From Leptolyngbya iicbica LK (GTDB lineage Bacteria > Cyanobacteriota > Cyanobacteriia > Phormidesmidales > Phormidesmidaceae), in assembly GCF_004212215.1 (NCBI RefSeq), contig NZ_QVFV01000001.1, positions 71,071 through 135,070 of the forward strand: a stretch of 64,000 nt of DNA, given 5' to 3'. Position numbers and translations under genes: made by a program. This document shows, in pieces, positions 26,942 through 36,738 of this stretch. The notes beneath the pieces are model-generated. The model had not been told where the DNA came from, did no database searches, and saw nothing but the letters and a program-made list of their open reading frames with translations. Each line of letters begins with the position of its first letter. Position 1 is the first letter of the stretch.

Positions 26942-28096
26942 ATGAAAAACTTAATGTTCTCGGTTCGCGACTTTGCGACCCTAGTGGGCTACAGCTACTT
27001 ATATGAGTTCGAAGACGCTTGCGCAAGTGTGCTCGATGCCAAGCTCCTTAAGTTGTCCCATTACGATGAACTTAACTTTTACAGAAGGCTTTATAAGTAC
27101 GCCAGTCGAATCAAGAAATCAGGTGGTCAGCCTGGAGCTTTTGCCAACTCGCTGGTGAAATCTTCTCTTCAGCAACCGTTGGATGGGTCTTATGACTTTT
27201 TCTTTGCCACCTTTAACCATGTGTTTGAGTTATTTACTTTAATGGTGTTGGGTGACTGGCGAAAAAACTGCAATAAAGCTGCTTGCTACATTACCGAAGT
27301 CAGAGTCAACGACTTCCCAGAGTGTACTTACCTGTTAAATTTTTTGCGCGACTTCGAGCATATCTTTTTAGGCACTCGTCAATGTGTTGATGATGTCGCA
27401 TCCATCACCGGTCGCCCCTGTAGCTATTTGCCCATTAGTGCAGACACATTAAGATTTCGTCCGTTTGACTTGCGATCGAGGCCCGCTATCGAGTGTGCCA
27501 ACTTAGGGCGCCGTTCGGCAATTACTCACCAAGCGCTGATGGACTATGCTCAGTCACACAATCTTTTTTATTATTACGACACCGCTAGCATTTCCAATGT
27601 TGTGAATGCCAAGCAGCAACAAACCTTTGTGGTTAAAGATCCTGCAGAGCACCGCATGCTTCTAGCTAACATCCTTAAGAATAGCCGCTACTTTATCGCC
27701 AACCGCTCCCGAGCAAACGAAACTGAAGTTGCCTACAGTGAGATTTCTTCTCGCTTTTTTGAAGGCGCAGCAGCAGGCACCATAATGCTCGGAATTGCCC
27801 CAGATACAGAAGAGTTTCACCAGAATTTTGATTGGCCAGACGCCGTGATTCCAACCCCCTTTGATTGTCCAGATATCGCTGATTTGATTCAGTCACTCAA
27901 CAATCAACCCGAGCGATTAGAAGGCATCCGCCGTCAAAATGTCTCGCAGGCCATGTTACGTCACGACTCTGTTCACCGACTTCAAACAATTTTTGATGCC
28001 GTGGGCTTAACACCGACTCCTAAAATGTCTCAGCGTGTCAATACTTTGCAAGAGATTGCTCACTCACTTTATCAACCTCAGCCAAAATTTGAGTAA
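26942..28096 (+). CDS. Glycosyltransferase-like protein (GT1_2/CgeB-type C-terminus)
   Basis: The 384-residue product ends in a domain resembling the nucleotide-sugar-binding half of GT-B glycosyltransferases: SRFFEGAAAGTIMLGI at about 272-287, a D-x-x-D-L-I-Q helix, and a final R-x-x-V helix pattern near residues 335-350. The N-terminal half is consistent with the other Rossmann lobe but has no signature I can name. The donor and acceptor are unknown; surface polysaccharide synthesis is likely by analogy with the flippase 2 kb downstream. No ribosome site is visible, the upstream bases are very AT-rich, and codon use is more A/T-ended than in neighbouring genes, suggesting acquisition. Confidence 0.72.
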   Translation: MKNLMFSVRDFATLVGYSYLYEFEDACASVLDAKLLKLSHYDELNFYRRLYKYASRIKKSGGQPGAFANSLVKSSLQQPLDGSYDFFFATFNHVFELFTLMVLGDWRKNCNKAACYITEVRVNDFPECTYLLNFLRDFEHIFLGTRQCVDDVASITGRPCSYLPISADTLRFRPFDLRSRPAIECANLGRRSAITHQALMDYAQSHNLFYYYDTASISNVVNAKQQQTFVVKDPAEHRMLLANILKNSRYFIANRSRANETEVAYSEISSRFFEGAAAGTIMLGIAPDTEEFHQNFDWPDAVIPTPFDCPDIADLIQSLNNQPERLEGIRRQNVSQAMLRHDSVHRLQTIFDAVGLTPTPKMSQRVNTLQEIAHSLYQPQPKFE

Positions 28097-28337
28097 ATCT
28101 CAAAAAAGCTGTGAGCAAACTTAGTTTATATCTGGCTCAAAGAGAAAGCTCCAGGCCTGAAACTTTTTCCTAAGCAGGCGTCTTCAGATACTGACACGCA
28201 GTGCTTGTAAACATACACTTAAACGTCGATATCGTTGTGCCGGTTGTTGAAATGGCTAATCGATCACACAATCTGCGATCAGCTTAGCCATAGGTTGACA
28301 GTATGGAATCGCCGAAGTATCCAAAGCTCATCCGATA

Positions 28338-29099
28338 CTAAGGTAAAGTCTTTTTCGGTTCACGATAGACGCCGTAGGCCGCAAATACCCCCAGTATGAA
28401 GCCAATCAAATGGCCCCACCAAGCCACCATCGGATTGGTGGGAAATATGCCCCATAAAGTGGCGCTGTAATTGAGCAAAACAAAGACTGAGATAAGCAAG
28501 GGAATAACCCGCCGCTCGAGCCAGCCGATGACTAGCAAATAGCCAAAAAGGGTATAAACAACTCCACTGAGCCCATGGACACTTGTGGGTCCGACGAGCC
28601 AAGAAATCGCACCGCCGCCGAGCCAGCCGATCAGAAATACCGTCCAATAATCTCGTCGACTCTTAGCTAAAATCAGCCAGCTAAAGATTGCAAACCCAAT
28701 GGTGTTGCTAATGAGGTGAATGAAGCCGCTATGGGAGAATGCCGACAGAAAGATCCCTGGGATGCCAATCAGACTACGGGGATGGAGAATCAAATTCCAC
28801 TGCCCACCAAAAAATACTTGATCAATAATTTCCTGGGTCCAAGGGATTGCCAAAATCCACAGAGGCAGAAAAAAGTTGGCTTTAATTTGTGCCAATGCAC
28901 TGCTCTGGTTAGACGTTTTAGCCGGCGAAGCGGCTGGCTCCGATGAATAGTTAGCGGCGGGCGGCGCATCGGCTTCAACTTCCGCCATCAGACGCTGCAA
29001 TTCTGCTTTTAATTCGCGATCGCTTTTTTCTGAAGTCACGATTGACACTGCCTCCGACTGACTGCCATGCTTTGCGGCATCAAGCACGCTCCTTATCAA
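28338..29099 (-). CDS. Rhomboid-family intramembrane serine protease
   Basis: The product is 253 residues. A soluble Ser/Ala-rich N-terminal 70 residues is followed by about six transmembrane helices. The rhomboid features are HLISN at 128-132 (family HxxxN), GLSG at 176-179 with the nucleophile Ser178, and WGHLIG with the general-base His230. The enzyme should cleave single-pass membrane proteins within the bilayer. The polar N-terminus is unusual for a basal rhomboid and could be regulatory. Its substrate is unknown. It is flanked by long gene-poor spacers and runs opposite to the glycosyltransferase and the flippase. Confidence 0.88.
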   Translation of the reverse strand: MIRSVLDAAKHGSQSEAVSIVTSEKSDRELKAELQRLMAEVEADAPPAANYSSEPAASPAKTSNQSSALAQIKANFFLPLWILAIPWTQEIIDQVFFGGQWNLILHPRSLIGIPGIFLSAFSHSGFIHLISNTIGFAIFSWLILAKSRRDYWTVFLIGWLGGGAISWLVGPTSVHGLSGVVYTLFGYLLVIGWLERRVIPLLISVFVLLNYSATLWGIFPTNPMVAWWGHLIGFILGVFAAYGVYREPKKTLP

Positions 29100-30006
29100 G
29101 CTAATTCAGGTTTTGGGCAATCACTTTAGCCCCCAGACTGGTTGTGAGCGTTCACGTTGCGCAGCTTTGACGGCTGCCCTTAATTCAAACTTTATCCGTC
29201 ACTAGTCTAGGCCATGCCAGCGGCGAGAATGAAGTGGCAGTAAGCATCAATGGGTTCGGTTCTTACACCAATACGGCTTATGGGAAGCCGTTGTAGCGAT
29301 CGCCCTTGCGGACTGTCTCGTCATTGCGGACTGTCTCGTCATAATGATGATCATCCAAGCGGCTGAAAGCTCATCATAGCCAGATATCCATCCTTGTGTA
29401 ACCGTGCGTGACTACCCGGAAGGTTGGCGAAAAGAAAATCAAGTCTTTATATGACAGGCTCAGAGTTTACCGAATCCTAATACAACTTCAGGGCATCGAA
29501 TGTTATGAATAGGTGGAAGTACGTACATGAAACTGAGTGGAATCATCACTTGAATGAAATGGACTCAGTTCGAACCAGAGCTAGATGCCGTGAAGATTGG
29601 CGACTTAGACTGTTGCCATGGCCCAGATAATAGCAGCGGCTGCCTACATATTGGCTGATAGTTGCCTTGCAAATCACTCTCAAAATGACTGCCATGAGCA
29701 AAAGTAATTCCGCACTTGTAGGCACACTGGCTAACGCTGAGCTTAGTCCCAGTTAAATCGATTAGTGACTTTAGACGGCTTGACCAACTTAGACACATCA
29801 GCAACCCAGGCGGACACCAGCAGGTCTCAAGATTCAGTTAATACGTCTTCAGAACCTACTTATTTTGTCCAGCGTCAAAGTTTGCCCAAAAACGTTGCTC
29901 TAGGTTGATGTTGGTGTCGCTCCACCAAGGTCATAGTCACTAATTATCAGCTAGAGTCTTCTGGCACAGGAAACTTCTGCAAGCAAGAAACCTAACTCCT
30001 ATATTT
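29100..30006. other. 907-base gene-poor region
   Basis: No gene is supported here. It contains an exact 18-base tandem duplication (29306-29341). A minus-strand frame at 29565-29804 shows no family signature and is probably fortuitous. Whether this is decayed mobile DNA cannot be told by eye. Confidence 0.5.
29306..29341. repeat. 18-base tandem direct repeat, two copies
   Basis: TTGCGGACTGTCTCGTCA occurs twice head to tail (29306-29323 and 29324-29341) with no mismatches. Confidence 0.95.
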
Positions 30007-31314
30007 ATGTTTTCCAAGAGTCTAACTCAGCTCAAAGACAAGGCCTCTAAAATCCGTACTAGCTCTTTGGCCAAAGATTCTTTCTGGCTGTTGAGTTCGA
30101 AAGGATTAAATATTTTTATCCAGACAGCCTATTTTGTGATTTTGGCTCGAACTTTGGGGCCATCAGAATATGGTGTGTTTGTCGGGATTACAGCCCTCGC
30201 AACAATGATTAATTCATTTGCAAGCTGGGGCTGCAGCGAAATCTTGGTGAAGCATGTCTCAGTGGATCGCTCCCTTCTGAAATATTACTGGGGCAATGCT
30301 CTACTAACTGTTTTTGTCATGGGCACCTTGTTAACGGTGCTGTTTACCGCCATTGGGCCAGCTTTGTCAGGGGGCAACTTTCCACCTGTTGTGATTGCTC
30401 TAATCTTTATCGCTGATCTCATCGGCTTTAACATTAGCTCGGCTTCGAGCGCAGCCTTTTTGGCTACGGGGCAAGCCAAAGTAACCGCCTTTAAATCGAT
30501 TTTGATCGGCTTTACTAAGTTGTTGGCAGCGATCGCTTTAGCCCTGGTTCTTGAGCAAACGACTTCTTTACAATGGGCCTACCTTTACTGTTTTTCCACT
30601 ATGTTGCCAGCCATTCTTTCTATATGGATGGTGAACGCTTGGCTAGACAAACCGCAAGTGTCGATTCCAAGGCTCAAAAAAGAATTTGTGCAGGGATTTT
30701 ACTTCTCAATCAGCCAATCCTCTGACTTTATTAATGAGAACATCGATAAAATCATGCTGGCTAGTGCCGCGTCCTTACAAGCAACCGGGCTTTATGGGGC
30801 TGGCTTCCGCATCTTAACCGTCTTTAAGATCCCGATTCTTTCGGTAGCCGGAGCCACTTTTCCTCGCTTTTTTCAACATGGTGCAGAGGGCATTAGCGGT
30901 AGCTATCGATTTGCCAAAAAGCTTTTGCCCATGGCCTTTGCCTATGGCTTGGGCATGGCCGTCATTACGGTTGTGATGTCGCCTTATGTGGAGCCTTTAA
31001 TCGGTGAAGGTTACGCTGAAATTGATGCCCTCTTAAAGTTACTCGCGCCGGTGCCGCTCTTAATTGCCTTACAAATTGTGGTAGGCGATACCTTGACGGG
31101 GGCAAATCATCAAAGCTATCGCACTAGTATTCAGGTTTTTGCCGCGGCATTAAATGTAGTACTGAACCTGTGGCTCATTCCCAGATATTCCTGGCAAGGA
31201 GCGGCTTGGGCCACCCTCATCTCCGAATCGACCAAAGTAGTCGGTTTTTCAATCGCGATATTCTATCTACACAATCAGCAATCAAAAACGCCAAAAGTGG
31301 ATGAGGAAGAGTAG
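30007..31314 (+). CDS. Polysaccharide flippase (Wzx/MATE-like, MOP superfamily)
   Basis: This 435-residue membrane protein has about 12 to 14 predicted helices. The N-terminal segment, with FWLLSSKGLNIFIQTAYF then LARTLGPSEYGVFVGITAL, is the Wzx signature region. The family flips undecaprenyl-linked oligosaccharides across the inner membrane for O-antigen, exopolysaccharide or capsule assembly. There is no polymerase, chain-length regulator or priming transferase adjacent; only one glycosyltransferase lies 2 kb upstream. The gene is AT-richer than its surroundings. A teichuronic- or lipid-type cargo is equally possible. Confidence 0.86.
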   Translation: MFSKSLTQLKDKASKIRTSSLAKDSFWLLSSKGLNIFIQTAYFVILARTLGPSEYGVFVGITALATMINSFASWGCSEILVKHVSVDRSLLKYYWGNALLTVFVMGTLLTVLFTAIGPALSGGNFPPVVIALIFIADLIGFNISSASSAAFLATGQAKVTAFKSILIGFTKLLAAIALALVLEQTTSLQWAYLYCFSTMLPAILSIWMVNAWLDKPQVSIPRLKKEFVQGFYFSISQSSDFINENIDKIMLASAASLQATGLYGAGFRILTVFKIPILSVAGATFPRFFQHGAEGISGSYRFAKKLLPMAFAYGLGMAVITVVMSPYVEPLIGEGYAEIDALLKLLAPVPLLIALQIVVGDTLTGANHQSYRTSIQVFAAALNVVLNLWLIPRYSWQGAAWATLISESTKVVGFSIAIFYLHNQQSKTPKVDEEE

Positions 31315-31857
31315 GTCAGAATCTGACTCTTTGCTCCGTCACGGGCCTGAGGAGATGTCAGCAGGGCGCCCGACGATGGCTTTCCTCGCGTTAACTTAGC
31401 CGCAGATGGCTGATTAATCCTGGGTTTGAGTAACTTGCTCAACTTTCCAAACGGCTCATCGTTCTCACTAACAGGCATTCTTTCTCAGTCACCCCTTTGA
31501 CTAACGAAGACTATCCGAACCTCACTTCCCTGCCGATGGCGCATGGGACACCAAGCGGGGTTATATGGGTGACCTCAAGTTTTGGCATCCTCCTACCCAG
31601 CCTAAAATTACAGTTTTAGATTGACTGGGCGATCAAAGGTGGCAATAACGATCGCACTTTTCACGTTATTGATAGCGATCGCTTCATCCCCTGCATCTTG
31701 GGGAGTTGCCGCAAACGGATTTCCGTACTGATAGCTGGGCTTAAGAATTCGGCGCAAATTTCTATACTGAAATAGTGTGTGATTGGTCCGGTATCTGGCA
31801 AGAGTCTCCATGAGCGACTGAGCCGACGCCCCGCAGTGATTGGAAGGAGCAGCAAAG
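31315..31857. other. 543-base spacer without a supported gene
   Basis: This spacer separates the flippase from the next co-oriented gene. It contains HIP1-like octamers near 31676 and GATC-rich stretches. Base composition returns towards the genome norm in its second half, so the junction of the AT-rich segment lies near here. No hairpin terminator stands out. Confidence 0.5.
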
Positions 31858-33201
31858 ATGGCCCACAATACCGCTGTTATGACAGCCGTTGAGTCGCTAA
31901 ACTACCGCGTTACCGTAGGGGATGTGGCGGCCCAGTCTGGCTTAGAGTTGGCAGTGGCCCAGCAGGGGTTGAATGCGTTAGCGGCCGATACCCAGGCCCA
32001 CTTGCAAGTGTCGGACGCTGGCGAAATCGCGTACGAATTTCCAAAAAGTTTTCGGGCGATTCTCCGCAACAAGTATTGGCGTTTGCGTTTGCAGGAAACT
32101 TGGGAACGCATTTGGGGTGTCCTGTTTTATCTCATTCGGATTTCCTTTGGCATTCTGCTGATCCTCTCGATTTTGGTCATTGTGGCGGCAATTATTATTT
32201 TGGTGATTGCGGCTCAGAGCGCTTCTCAGAAAGACGACGATCGCGGCGGCGGGGGTGGTTTTGGCGGCGGCATGGTCTTTTTGCCTCGCTTCTGGATGGG
32301 TGATTTATTTTGGCTGTTTCACTACGACCCTTATTACAGTCGCCGTTCGACGACTCGTCGGGCGTCACGGCCCAACCGCCAAGGCCGCTCTGATGATGAG
32401 ATGAACTTTTTGGAAGCCGTCTTTTCTTTCCTCTTTGGGGACGGTGATCCCAACGCTGATTTAGAAGAACGTCGTTGGCGAGAAGTGGGTGCCGTCATTC
32501 AAAACAATGGTGGAGCGATCGCCGCTGAGCAGGCGGTACCTTACTTAGACGACTTGGGCAAAGGCTGGGCACAAGAAGACGAGGACTATATTTTGCCGGT
32601 ACTGACCCGCTTTAATGGGGTTCCCGAGGTCAGTCCAAAGGGCGAGATTATTTATCACTTTCCTGAATTGCAGGTGACGGCTAAAGAGCGAGGCCGCATC
32701 TCCGTACCGGCTTATCTCAAAGAGACGCCCCAAAAATTTAGCGAGGCCAAGTTAGGCCAACTATCGGGAGCCATCGCGTTGGGGATCTTTAACTTTTTGG
32801 GCGCGATCGTGCTCGGCTTTATGCTGCAAGACCAGGCGTTAGTCGCCGAAATTGGTGGCTTTATCGGGTTTGTCAACGCCATTTATTGGTTGATTTTGGC
32901 CTATGGCACCGGATTTTTAGCCATTCCGGCCATTCGCTACTTTTGGGTGAAACGCAAGAATAGTCGCATTGAGCATCGCAACGAACAGCGCCAAGAGCGG
33001 GCATTAGCGCTGAATGCAGCAGGGCCAGAGCTCGATGAAAAAATCGCCTTTGCCCAGCAGTTTGCCGCCCAAACCGTAGTCTCGGCGGACGATTTGGCCT
33101 ACACCACGGCTAAGGAACTCACGGAACAGGAATACGAGCAGCGTGAAAAGCTGGATGCTGAGTGGCAAAAACGCCTTGACGCCTCTGATGACGTGACTTG
33201 A
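31858..33201 (+). CDS. Conserved cyanobacterial/plastid membrane protein
   Basis: The 447-residue product begins with a winged-helix-like segment (about 5-60), where TVGDVAAQSGLELAVAQQGL reads like a helix-turn-helix. A hydrophobic stretch (about 85-115), a Gly/Asp-rich loop, a second winged-helix-like repeat near 205-270, and two more membrane segments (about 310-375) follow, then a charged cytoplasmic tail. The architecture resembles a family shared with plant chloroplasts that some databases label as iron-sulfur-cluster related. I could not confirm that role from the sequence. The start at 31858 has GGAG 9 bases upstream. No operon partner is evident; hypE follows after 120 bases. Confidence 0.7.
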   Translation: MAHNTAVMTAVESLNYRVTVGDVAAQSGLELAVAQQGLNALAADTQAHLQVSDAGEIAYEFPKSFRAILRNKYWRLRLQETWERIWGVLFYLIRISFGILLILSILVIVAAIIILVIAAQSASQKDDDRGGGGGFGGGMVFLPRFWMGDLFWLFHYDPYYSRRSTTRRASRPNRQGRSDDEMNFLEAVFSFLFGDGDPNADLEERRWREVGAVIQNNGGAIAAEQAVPYLDDLGKGWAQEDEDYILPVLTRFNGVPEVSPKGEIIYHFPELQVTAKERGRISVPAYLKETPQKFSEAKLGQLSGAIALGIFNFLGAIVLGFMLQDQALVAEIGGFIGFVNAIYWLILAYGTGFLAIPAIRYFWVKRKNSRIEHRNEQRQERALALNAAGPELDEKIAFAQQFAAQTVVSADDLAYTTAKELTEQEYEQREKLDAEWQKRLDASDDVT

Positions 33202-33321
33202 TCAGACAGGGCGCGGCCCCTTTAGATGGGATAACTGAGGGCGATCGCGGCTCCACTCTGCCTCGTTAAATTAACCTGTATTTATCTCCAGCCCGTCTCA
33301 GGTTGCCTTTAGCCTGTGGGC

Positions 33322-34380
33322 ATGACTATCTCTTCCTCCGCGCGGGCCAAACTGCCCCGCCTGCGAGACAAAACCATTACCCTGGCCCATGGCAGCGGCG
33401 GTCAAGCCATGCAGGATTTGATTGCGGCGCTGTTTGTCAGCCAGTTTGAAGGGCAGCTACCGACGGCGCTGGAAGATCAGGCCCGCATTCCGTTGGCTGA
33501 ATTGACAGCGCAGGGCGATCGCCTCGCTTTCACGACCGATTCTTATGTGGTGGACCCGCTGTTCTTTCCCGGAGGCGATATTGGCTCATTAGCGGTCAAC
33601 GGCACGGTGAACGATCTGGCCGTGAGTGGGGCAGTGCCGCGATATCTCACCTGCGCCATGATTTTGGAAGAAGGCTTGCCCATTGACGTCTTAAAGCAAG
33701 TGGTGGCCAGTATGGTGACCGCCGCCCAGCAAGCTGGGGTCAAAATCGTCACTGGCGACACCAAGGTAGTCCCAAGGGGGGGGGCCGATAAGCTCTTTAT
33801 CAATACCGCTGGGGTGGGGGTGATGCGACGTGGCGTGACGCCCGCAGCAGTACATATTCAGCCGGGGGATGCGGTGCTAGTCAACGGCCCCATTGGCAAC
33901 CACGGGGCAACGATTTTAGTGGCGCGTGAGCAGTTTGCCCTAGAAACGGAAATTCACAGCGACTGCCAGCCCTTGAACGGATTGGTGGACGCGATCGTCA
34001 CCGCTTGTCCAGCCGTGCGGGCCATGCGCGACGCGACGCGAGGGGGCCTGGCGACCGTGTTGAATGAGTTTGCTGAGAGTGCGCAGGTGGGCATTCGCCT
34101 GATTGAAGATGACCTTCCCGTGGATGAGGCCGTGCGCGGGCTCTGCGAACTGCTGGGCCTGGACCCGCTGTATTTGGCGAATGAAGGGAAATTGGTGGTA
34201 GTGGTGCCGCCGGATCAGGCCGATACCGTGCTGGCGGCGATGCAGACGCACCCTGCCGGGGTTCACAGTCGCGTCATTGGCCATGTCATCGATGGTCAGC
34301 GAGTGGCGTTAAAAACAGGATTTGGCACCGATCGCATCCTTGATCGCCTTGTCGGTGACCAGCTACCGAGGATTTGCTAA
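33322..34380 (+). CDS. hypE: Hydrogenase maturation protein HypE
   Basis: HypE dehydrates a C-terminal thiocarboxamide (carbamoyl from HypF) to thiocyanate, supplying the CN- ligands of the [NiFe] hydrogenase active site. It belongs to the PurM-like ATP-binding family. The 352-residue product contains ITLAHGSGGQAMQDLI near the start, FTTDSYVVDPLFFPGGDIG, and GDTKVVPRG. It ends with PRIC, whose terminal Cys carries the thiocarboxamide. The ATG at 33322 follows a GTG at 33316. hypA starts on the last base of its stop (TAATG) and hypB overlaps hypA, so the three genes form a tight hypEAB operon. Hydrogenase structural genes are not in the window. Confidence 0.95.
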   Translation: MTISSSARAKLPRLRDKTITLAHGSGGQAMQDLIAALFVSQFEGQLPTALEDQARIPLAELTAQGDRLAFTTDSYVVDPLFFPGGDIGSLAVNGTVNDLAVSGAVPRYLTCAMILEEGLPIDVLKQVVASMVTAAQQAGVKIVTGDTKVVPRGGADKLFINTAGVGVMRRGVTPAAVHIQPGDAVLVNGPIGNHGATILVAREQFALETEIHSDCQPLNGLVDAIVTACPAVRAMRDATRGGLATVLNEFAESAQVGIRLIEDDLPVDEAVRGLCELLGLDPLYLANEGKLVVVVPPDQADTVLAAMQTHPAGVHSRVIGHVIDGQRVALKTGFGTDRILDRLVGDQLPRIC

Positions 34381-34721
34381 TGCATGAATTTGCCATTACG
34401 CAAAACATTGTGGAGATCGCCACTGAACACGCCGAAGGGGCTGCCGTGCGCCGCATCAGCCTGGAAATTGGGCAACTCACCGCCATCATGCCGGATGCTA
34501 TCGCCTTTTGCTTTGACGTCTGCGCCCAGGGCACGCTGTTAGAGGGCGCCACGCTAGAGATTATCCAGCGACCTGGACGCGGCCAGTGTCAAGACTGCGG
34601 ACGAGAAATTCCCCTTGAGCAACCCTTTGGCGTTTGTGACTGCGGTTGCACCCACCTCACCATCATTCAAGGCGAAGAACTCACGATTAAAGAATTGGAA
34701 ACGGAGGCCCTATGTGCGTAA
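34380..34721 (+). CDS. hypA: Nickel metallochaperone HypA
   Basis: HypA binds nickel through its N-terminal Met-His and passes it to hydrogenase, and in some systems to urease or related nickel enzymes. The product is 113 residues and begins MHEFAIT, the classical nickel-binding start with His2. The zinc site is formed by CQDC at about 62-65 and a later CDCGC near 80. The second motif is tighter than the usual CPxCG. The ATG overlaps the hypE stop by one base, and the gene's end overlaps the hypB start by 10 bases. It works with HypB. Confidence 0.95.
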   Translation: MHEFAITQNIVEIATEHAEGAAVRRISLEIGQLTAIMPDAIAFCFDVCAQGTLLEGATLEIIQRPGRGQCQDCGREIPLEQPFGVCDCGCTHLTIIQGEELTIKELETEALCA

Positions 34722-35632
34722 CCTGTGGCTGCTCCGATGGGGCACAAGCAACCTATACCCGACCGGGCGCAGCGACGACTGGCGCGACGGAGTCCCCTAG
34801 CCATAGCCATGTGTTGGCCGATGGGACGGTGGTCACCCACAGCCATGATGAGCACGACCATGCCCCTCACGAGCACGCCCATCATGGCAATGGTCATCAT
34901 CAGGTCAGTCACCCAGCGATCGCGATCCCCGCAGCCTCCCAACCATCGGCCGAGACCCATGCGCTGGCCCACGGCACGACTCTAACGCTGGAGCAAAATC
35001 TACTCGCGAAAAACGATCGCCTCGCCACCCAAAATCGCGACTGGTTTAGGGCTCACAGCATTACGGCGCTGAATCTCGTGAGTTCACCCGGAGCGGGCAA
35101 AACGACCCTGCTCGTGCGGACGATCGCTGACCTGCAAGCAGAAATCCCCATCACGGTGATTGAAGGCGATCAGGAAACCGCCAACGATGCCGAACGCATC
35201 GCGGCGACCGGCTGCCCGACCATTCAAGTGAATACCGGGACAGGCTGCCACCTCGAAGCCGCCATGATCGATCGCGGCCTGCAAGCCCTCAATCCTCCGG
35301 ACCATTCCCTCGTACTGATTGAAAATGTCGGCAATCTCGTCTGTCCTGCCCTGTTTGATTTGGGCGAACACGCTAAAGTCGCGATGCTCTCCGTCACCGA
35401 AGGCGAAGACAAACCGCTGAAATATCCCCACATGTTTCGCGCCAGCCAGGTGATGGTGCTAACCAAAATTGATTTGCTGCCCTACGTCAATTTTGATGTG
35501 CAGCGCTGTCTCGATTATGCCCGTCAGGTCAATCCTCAATTGCGCATCTTTCAAGTCTCAGCCACTACGGGCGCTGGCTTAGCCGACTGGTATGACTGGC
35601 TTAAAGCGACGGTGCAGAGCGCTGAGGCTTAG
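34712..35632 (+). CDS. hypB: Nickel-inserting GTPase HypB with His-rich N-terminus
   Basis: HypB is the GTPase that drives nickel transfer with HypA. The 306-residue product starts MCVTCGC, the high-affinity N-terminal metal motif. A His-rich stretch follows (about residues 28-70, with runs such as HSHDEHDHAPHEHAHH), which stores nickel. The GTPase domain has Walker A SSPGAGKTTLL (about 128-138), a conserved EGDQETANDAERI, ENVGNLVCPA and TKID. The His-rich region shows this is the nickel-storing type. It is the last gene of hypEAB. It may also serve other nickel enzymes, but that cannot be deduced here. Confidence 0.96.
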   Translation: MCVTCGCSDGAQATYTRPGAATTGATESPSHSHVLADGTVVTHSHDEHDHAPHEHAHHGNGHHQVSHPAIAIPAASQPSAETHALAHGTTLTLEQNLLAKNDRLATQNRDWFRAHSITALNLVSSPGAGKTTLLVRTIADLQAEIPITVIEGDQETANDAERIAATGCPTIQVNTGTGCHLEAAMIDRGLQALNPPDHSLVLIENVGNLVCPALFDLGEHAKVAMLSVTEGEDKPLKYPHMFRASQVMVLTKIDLLPYVNFDVQRCLDYARQVNPQLRIFQVSATTGAGLADWYDWLKATVQSAEA

Positions 35633-35927
35633 CTGGCGAGCCTGATAACCAAAGAGATAAAGGCTGCTCACACACACCGCCAGGACCTCAAGAGTCTAGC
35701 GGCGCGAAGGCACCATCGTCCAATATTTTGGTGGTTTTTGGCGATCGCCCCCCCAAGCGCTCTGAGCAAAAATTTCAACAATTTTTATCGCGTTCATCCC
35801 GATGCTCAATATTTAGTTGGGAAGGGTAAATGCTGGCTGAATCAGTTTCCGAGTCTACAGCGACAAACCTGACCACTCGGCGGCGCTCAGACAGCAATGT
35901 TGCCAGTTAACAGGACTTTGATGAGCT

Positions 35928-36347
35928 ATGAACGCTTGCACCAAAGCTGCCATATTCACGGTGGGTTCGACGGTTTCTTTTTCGATGATGAACGCTGGGG
36001 CTCATGCTCAATCGACGGGCACAGCCGCCGATTTGTTGCCGCTAGATAACCACGGCGTCTCGATGGATACTTTGCCCGATCAACTGAAAGCGGTGGGCCA
36101 AGTCAGCGCACATGTCAAACCTGAAGCCACCTACAGTCCTGAGATGCTGAATGCCGTGGCCAGCAATATCAACCATACCAACCAGCCGAGTCCAGAAGAT
36201 CATGCCCCTAACCTGGGTGACATCGTAGATCTGGGCTTTGTTGAACAATTCATCGATGAAGATGGCAATGTTGACTTGCCTCTAGGCATCACCGTTTATG
36301 AAGCCATGGGCCAAACCTCGATTGGATTTGGCCTCGAATTTCGCTAG
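35928..36347 (+). CDS. Small secreted protein of unknown function
   Basis: The 139-residue product has an N-terminal signal peptide with AHA-QS cleavage near residue 28. It then shows an Asp/Pro-rich region with several short hydrophobic segments and no recognised domain. Two Cys are absent from the mature part. It stands alone between hypB and the riboswitch-controlled symporter, with 295 bases upstream and 600 downstream. An upstream ATG-initiated start with no strong ribosome site leaves the exact start uncertain. Its function cannot be inferred. Confidence 0.6.
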   Translation: MNACTKAAIFTVGSTVSFSMMNAGAHAQSTGTAADLLPLDNHGVSMDTLPDQLKAVGQVSAHVKPEATYSPEMLNAVASNINHTNQPSPEDHAPNLGDIVDLGFVEQFIDEDGNVDLPLGITVYEAMGQTSIGFGLEFR

Positions 36348-36738
36348 TCAATTGTCAACAGAACCAGCGAGGCGAATAGTCAAATAACGAGACTCGCAGT
36401 GAAATTCCCCAATCGTAGCAACGGTTGTGGGCCATCAAAGGTCCAGAATTTGGCCCGAATTGCTCGTCAGACTGCGGATATTTAAACTGCTGTTGACGGG
36501 TAGCGATCGCTCGCCAGCGAAATCCCCTAAACCCCAATGTCATGCAATCAAAACATTCCGGCAGCAAGCGTATCAGCAACTACTAAACATTAATTGATTT
36601 GCTGTTAAAAACCGTTTATTGAGCTTGCAATATAGCTTGCTTGGGAAATCGATGATTTCTGCTTTCGCAGATAAGTCTAGAAGTCTTATTTTTATACGCC
36701 AGAAGTTTTTGGTGTGCAGAAAAATTGAAGAACTTAGC
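36348..36738. other. Gene-free spacer upstream of the riboswitch
   Basis: No gene is supported. The spacer becomes AT-rich in its last 130 bases, suitable for the promoter of the riboswitch transcript. No clean -35/-10 pair is identified. Confidence 0.45.

Noticed and set aside
29565..29804. Minus-strand 79-codon frame in the 29-30 kb spacer, possible transposase remnant
   Set aside because: No transposase motif, terminal inverted repeats or target duplication could be seen; composition fits chance.
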